10,628 nucleotides of DNA from Oscillospiraceae bacterium (lineage in GTDB: Bacteria; Bacillota; Clostridia; Oscillospirales; Acutalibacteraceae): NCBI GenBank assembly GCA_009786735.1, contig WQRM01000044.1, positions 1 through 10,628 on the forward strand, given 5' to 3'. A program made the position numbers and the translations under genes. Shown here piece after piece: positions 7,672-10,628 of this stretch. Below the pieces are notes generated by a model. It saw only the letters and a program-made list of their open reading frames with translations, had not been told where the DNA came from and did not search any database. Position 1 is the stretch's first letter. Each line of letters opens with the position of its first letter.

Positions 7672-7747
7672 TGGTGGACGATAACGGACTTGAACCGCTG
7701 ACCCTCCGCACGTCAAGCGGATGCTCTACCAGCTGAGCTAATCGTCC
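7672..7747 (-). tRNA. tRNA-Val (anticodon GAC), CCA encoded
   Basis: Read on the minus strand, the acceptor stem GGACGAT pairs with ATCGTCC. The D arm is GCTC/GAGC. The anticodon stem TCCGC/GCGGA encloses the loop TTGACGT, giving anticodon GAC, which reads GUC and GUU (valine). The T arm carries the standard TTCAAGT loop. Discriminator A is followed by an encoded CCA (7674-7672). The mature body before CCA is 73 nt. It stands alone with its own promoter and terminator. Confidence 0.96.
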
Positions 7748-7760
7748 ATGCCTAAACTAT

Positions 7761-7789
7761 ATTATACAACATCGCCGGACAAATTGCAA
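7761..7789 (-). promoter_or_regulatory. Promoter of tRNA-Val
   Basis: A perfect -10 TATAAT (7766-7761) and a -35 TTGCAA (7789-7784, four of six) lie 17 bp apart on the minus strand. The predicted start is about 7 nt before the mature tRNA. Upstream of the -35 is an A/T-rich block including the perfect dyad TTTTTT-GCG-AAAAAA (7793-7807), a plausible UP element that may also serve the divergent methyltransferase promoter. Confidence 0.82.
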
Positions 7790-7815
7790 GTGTTTTTTGC
7801 GAAAAAATAAATTTC

Positions 7816-7844
7816 TTGCGTGCGAGGCGCAAATGTGGTAGAAT
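7816..7844 (+). promoter_or_regulatory. Promoter of the methyltransferase gene, leaderless arrangement
   Basis: The -35 TTGCGT (7816-7821) and -10 TAGAAT (7839-7844) are 17 bp apart. Initiation 6-8 bp after the -10 falls on or next to the ATG at 7850. A 5-bp inverted repeat TTGCG/CGCAA (7816-7820 with 7828-7832) overlaps the -35 and might be an operator. Confidence 0.6.
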
Positions 7845-7849
7845 ATAGT

Positions 7850-8431
7850 ATGCAACATTATTTCACCAACAACGACAATCTGCCCAACGACCTACGCAGC
7901 TTCGCGTACTATTTCGGCGGGCACGCGCTGCAGTTTACATCAAACAGCAGCACGTTTTCGCATGGGCACGTGGACCCGCTCAGCCATCTGCTCATCAACA
8001 CGATGCCTGCGCCGCAGGGCAATCTGCTTGACCTCGGCTGCGGCTGGGGCGCAATGGGCATTTCGCTGTGTAAAGCTTATGGGCTTTACACCACCCTCGC
8101 GGACATCAACCCCCGCGCGCTGCACTGCGCCGAGCTCAACTGCCGCCAGAACGACGTGGACTGCACCATCGTCCAGAGCGACTGCTTCGCCAACATCACC
8201 GGCACGTTTGACCTCATCGTGCTCAATCCGCCCATCCACGCCGGCAAAGACGTGATGTGGCGCATGTTCGACGGCGCAGCGGAGCACCTGAACCCCGGCG
8301 GGCGCTTTTACATCGTGGTGCTGGAAAAACACGGCGCGAAGTCCGCCATGCGCAAGCTCACGGAGAGCTTCGGCAACTGCGAGGTGCTACACAAAAAGAA
8401 AGGCGAGTACGTGCTGTCATGCAAGCGCTAG
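7850..8431 (+). CDS. Class I SAM-dependent methyltransferase, YbxB/RsmC-like
   Basis: This 193-residue protein fits the small methyltransferase family (MTS domain) that includes B. subtilis YbxB and the catalytic half of RsmC, enzymes annotated as 16S rRNA guanine-N2 methyltransferases. Visible motifs are the SAM-binding loop LLDLGCGWGAMG (59-70), an acidic residue after the second strand (ADIN, 84-87) and the catalytic LNPPIHAGK (125-133). The C-terminal pattern KKKGEYVLSCKR matches the family end. The N-terminal FTSNSSTFSHGHVD (29-42) also resembles YbxB. ATG 7850 is chosen over GTG 7820: the longer version has no Shine-Dalgarno and begins inside the promoter. The last 13 bp overlap the GNAT remnant. 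Function as a methyltransferase is firm; the exact substrate is inferred. Confidence 0.9.
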   Translation: MQHYFTNNDNLPNDLRSFAYYFGGHALQFTSNSSTFSHGHVDPLSHLLINTMPAPQGNLLDLGCGWGAMGISLCKAYGLYTTLADINPRALHCAELNCRQNDVDCTIVQSDCFANITGTFDLIVLNPPIHAGKDVMWRMFDGAAEHLNPGGRFYIVVLEKHGAKSAMRKLTESFGNCEVLHKKKGEYVLSCKR

Positions 8432-8574
8432 AAACACGCAGACTGATCCTGCGCAAGTGCGGCTTTCGCTACTACCGCGACACAACGCACGAATCGAAAC
8501 AGCTAGACAAACCCATCGACGCAAAAGATTACATCATGACCAAAGAGGACTATGAGAACTACTTTTGTTCTTGA
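8419..8574 (+). pseudogene. GNAT acetyltransferase remnant with internal deletion
   Basis: A 51-codon frame starts at ATG 8419 inside the methyltransferase end. Residues 1-12, MQALETRRLILR, match the usual N-terminus of RimJ/RimL-type GNAT acetyltransferases (ETxRLILR). Residues 13-51 begin KCGFRY and end in a TKEDYE-type motif, matching the usual C-terminal end of the same family. The roughly 120 residues between, containing the acetyl-CoA site, are missing, and the join stays in frame. The product cannot be an active acetyltransferase. The overlap implies the ancestral gene was co-expressed with the methyltransferase. A MITE-like element starts 4 bp past the stop. The frame might still be translated as a small protein. 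Confidence 0.72.
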
Positions 8575-8578
8575 TATG

Positions 8579-8753
8579 TAGGGCGTGTCTTCAAATCGTC
8601 AACATGGCTATCGTCAGCATGTAGGGGCGGCGGGTGCGCCGCCCGAAACCTTAATATTGCCATATTTTTATCCCCGGGTGGCGCGCCCGCCACCCCTACA
8701 GGTTGCGATTTTCTTCAAATTTGTCCAATTTGCGCATTTGAAGATACGCCCTA
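8579..8753. mobile_element. MITE-like element with 18-bp terminal inverted repeats
   Basis: The left end TAGGGCGTGTCTTCAAAT (8579-8596) and the right end (8736-8753) are inverted copies matching at 17 of 18 positions. The outer TA on both sides could be the target duplication, giving an element of 171 bp plus TA. TCTTCAAAT is repeated inverted at 8712-8720 as a subterminal copy. There is no transposase or credible ORF inside, so it would need a transposase in trans. Confidence 0.75.
8620..8700. repeat. Nested palindromic element inside the MITE
   Basis: The ends TGTAGGGG (8620-8627) and CCCCTACA (8693-8700) are exact inverted copies, and the arms continue as near-complementary sequence. Each arm also folds alone: GGGCGGCG/CGCCGCCC (8625-8632 with 8637-8644, loop GGTG) and GGGTGGCG/CGCCACCC (8676-8683 with 8688-8695, loop CGCC). 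The core between them is AT-rich. Confidence 0.7.
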
Positions 8754-8783
8754 GGGGAGATGTCGCGCAGCGACAGAGGGGGT
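8754..8783. repeat. Short palindromic repeat
   Basis: GTCGC-GCA-GCGAC (8761-8773) is flanked by G/A-rich arms (GGGGAGAT before, AGAGGGGG after). It abuts the right end of the MITE-like element. It resembles the G/C hairpin plus G-run design of the other repeats in this window. Confidence 0.55.
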
Positions 8784-8837
8784 TCGCAAAAAACACACCA
8801 ATACCATTGTCTAAAAGAGCCAAAAATTAAGCAGAAA
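8784..8837. other. AT-rich spacer before the transporter
   Basis: No coding signal is seen here, and no convincing sigma-A promoter with correct spacing could be found for the downstream transporter. Together with the MITE and the two flanking palindromes it makes up the 307-bp gap after the GNAT remnant. Confidence 0.5.
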
Positions 8838-8873
8838 GCCCCCGCTCCCTGCGTCGCGCAGGGTGAGGGAGGA
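8838..8873 (+). repeat. Palindromic repeat carrying the transporter Shine-Dalgarno
   Basis: The hairpin CCCTGCG-TCG-CGCAGGG (8847-8863) is followed by AGGGAGGA (8866-8873), which is 8 nt before the ATG at 8882 and is the only good ribosome binding site. CTCCCT at 8844-8849 is exactly complementary to AGGGAG at 8866-8871, so an alternative fold could hide the site. Confidence 0.6.
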
Positions 8874-8881
8874 CAACAAAC

Positions 8882-9793
8882 ATGCAAAACCCTGCCGTAA
8901 AAAAAATCGCCCCGTTCATCCTGTTGAGCACCTCACTGATGTGGGGTTTTTCGTTCATCGCCCAGGTGGAGGGCTCGCGCGCCATGGGACCCATGACCTT
9001 CATGGGCGGGCGCTTTGTGCTGGCAGCGCTGGCGCTCATCCCGCTGATTTTCCTCTTCGAGCGCCGCCAAAAACTCCCCAACGAGCTCAAGCTCACCCTG
9101 CTGTACGGCTGCATCATGGGCGTGGTGGTGTTCATCGCGGGCAACCTGCAGCAAGCGGGCATCACCATGACGCAAGAGGCTGGCAAAGCGGCGTTCATCA
9201 ACGGGCTTTACACCGTGCTCGTGCCGATTTTCGGCATCGTGCTGGGCAAAAAGCCCACGCTGTTCACCGCGTTGGGCGCAGCGTTTGCGATGGTCGGGCT
9301 CTATCTGCTGAGCATGGGCGACGGCTTCGGCGGCATCGAAACCGGCGATCTGCTCATGATGGCAGGCACGATTTTCTGGGCGATTCACATCATGAGCATC
9401 AGCGCGTTTTCGCCCAACGTGCAGCCGCTGCGCCTCACCTTCGTGCAGTTTGCCGTCACCGGACTATTGAGCACCATCGGCATGTTCATGTTCGAGCAAC
9501 CGGAGGTCGCGCAGTTCAGCGCAGGGCTGTGGCCGCTGCTCTACGGCGGGCTGATCGCCTCCGCCGCGGCATACACGTTGCAGATGTTCTTCCAGCGCCA
9601 CGTGGACGCATCCAAAGCCGCCATCATCTACTCCATGGAGTCGCTGTGGGCAGCCGTGGGCGGCTTCTTGCTGCTCGGCGAGGTCATGCAGCCGCGCGGC
9701 TACATCGGCGGCGCACTGATGATTTGCGCCATCATCCTCTCGCAAATGCAAACGAAGCGTTCTTTTTTGAAAAAAAGAACCAAAAAACTTTAG
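8882..9793 (+). CDS. EamA-family (DMT superfamily) transporter
   Basis: This 303-residue inner-membrane protein has the ten-helix layout of two EamA repeats, about residues 11-144 and 154-287. The first opens with STSLMWGFSFIAQ, the usual helix-1 W-G pattern. The second ends with AIIYSMESLWAAVGGFLLLGE and the GGALMICAIIL helix, the typical C-terminal EamA signature (E followed by a hydrophobic run and GE). Such proteins export metabolites or amino acids; the substrate cannot be told. The start at 8882 is supported by AGGGAGGA 8 nt upstream. The last dozen residues are basic (KRSFLKKRTKKL) and are encoded by an AT-rich palindrome, suggesting the stop was reached within repeat sequence. The gene appears monocistronic and converges on lepA. 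Confidence 0.92.
   Translation: MQNPAVKKIAPFILLSTSLMWGFSFIAQVEGSRAMGPMTFMGGRFVLAALALIPLIFLFERRQKLPNELKLTLLYGCIMGVVVFIAGNLQQAGITMTQEAGKAAFINGLYTVLVPIFGIVLGKKPTLFTALGAAFAMVGLYLLSMGDGFGGIETGDLLMMAGTIFWAIHIMSISAFSPNVQPLRLTFVQFAVTGLLSTIGMFMFEQPEVAQFSAGLWPLLYGGLIASAAAYTLQMFFQRHVDASKAAIIYSMESLWAAVGGFLLLGEVMQPRGYIGGALMICAIILSQMQTKRSFLKKRTKKL
9759..9780. repeat. AT-rich inverted repeat at the transporter 3' end
   Basis: GTTCTTTTTT (9759-9768) and AAAAAAGAAC (9771-9780) form a perfect 10-bp stem with a 2-base gap, inside the last codons of the transporter. A small hairpin CCGC-TTC-GCGG (9795-9805) followed by GGGATTTTT lies just beyond the stop and may contribute to termination. Confidence 0.65.
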
Positions 9794-9839
9794 ACCGCTT
9801 CGCGGGGGATTTTTAATGAATTGTGTAGGTGTTGCCAAA

Positions 9840-9893
9840 GGCTCCACCGCTTGCGGGGGAGCTGGCACGCCGTAAGGCGTGACTGAGGGGGCG
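9840..9893. repeat. Palindromic intergenic repeat
   Basis: A G/C-rich hairpin (GCTCCACCGC paired with GCGGGGGAGC, loop TT) is followed by TGGC. A second hairpin follows (ACGCC-GTAA-GGCGT), then GACTGAGGGGG. The order matches the repeat in the hrcA leader although the stem bases differ, consistent with covarying copies of one dispersed family. Confidence 0.65.
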
Positions 9894-9899
9894 GAATAA

Positions 9900-9940
9900 A
9901 AAATCACCAGCCCTGCAATCTTTGGCATGGGCTGGTTTTT
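9900..9940. terminator. Bidirectional terminator between the transporter and lepA
   Basis: The stem CCAGCCC/GGGCTGG (9907-9913 with 9929-9935) is extended by TGC/GCA after a one-base bulge. TTTTT follows on the plus strand, and ATTTTTTATT follows on the minus strand. It serves both the transporter and the convergent lepA. Confidence 0.9.
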
Positions 9941-9988
9941 CATCTATTATCATAATCGCCCACCGCGAAGCGGCACAGGTTTTTTGGG

Positions 9989-10628
<640 letters not shown>

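Noticed and set aside
7308-7736. 142-codon plus-strand frame past the giant gene
   Set aside because: It runs through a terminator and the tRNA gene.
7672-7747. tRNA-Val as an integration site of a mobile island
   Set aside because: No integrase and no duplicated tRNA 3' end were seen in the window.
8585-8830. 81-codon frame across the MITE
   Set aside because: It is composed of repeat DNA with no homology or ribosome binding site.
8863-9816. 317-codon plus-strand frame over the transporter
   Set aside because: It is an Arg/His-rich shifted reading of the EamA gene, which has membrane helices and a ribosome binding site.

Overview
The window looks like chromosomal DNA from a GC-rich, endospore-forming member of the Clostridia, probably an Oscillospiraceae/Ruminococcaceae-type organism. 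Four things point there: an HrcA repressor with a CIRCE operator, a SpoIVFA/SpoIVFB-like sporulation protease pair, a very large collagen-like spore-surface-type protein, and many short palindromic intergenic repeats. The genus cannot be fixed from sequence reading alone.

Layout. Minus strand, left end: the N-terminal two thirds of hrcA, with a near-perfect sigma-A promoter, a CIRCE operator at the start of the transcript and a palindromic repeat in its leader. Upstream of it, also on minus, is an overlapping pair: a short single-pass SpoIVFA-like protein and a compact M50 site-2 protease. Divergent from this pair is one 1807-codon gene filling more than half the window. It encodes, in order, a cysteine-containing head, a collagen-like stretch, a seven-bladed YVTN-type beta-propeller, a second collagen-like stretch, a second seven-bladed propeller, about ten Ig-like domains and a proline-rich tail ending in three tyrosines. 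It has no signal peptide or wall anchor and carries a sigma-K-like promoter. A mother-cell-made exosporium or spore-surface protein is the best reading.

After two facing terminators come tRNA-Val(GAC) on minus and, divergent from it, a YbxB/RsmC-like methyltransferase that appears to be leaderless. The methyltransferase overlaps a 51-codon remnant of a GNAT acetyltransferase. Next is a 175-bp MITE-like element with 18-bp terminal inverted repeats and a nested palindromic element. Further palindromic repeats follow, one of which supplies the Shine-Dalgarno of an EamA/DMT-family transporter. A bidirectional terminator separates the transporter from the convergent C-terminal part of lepA at the right edge.

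How it fits together. lepA and hrcA are on the same strand in the order (lepA upstream, hrcA downstream) familiar from the Firmicute lepA-hemW-hrcA-grpE-dnaK-dnaJ cluster. Here they are about 9.3 kb apart, and sporulation and accessory genes occupy the interval where hemW would be expected. The protease pair and the giant protein may both belong to the mother-cell sporulation programme (sigma-E and sigma-K stages), with the protease activating the sigma factor that would then express the giant protein. That link is inference from promoter-like motifs and gene families.
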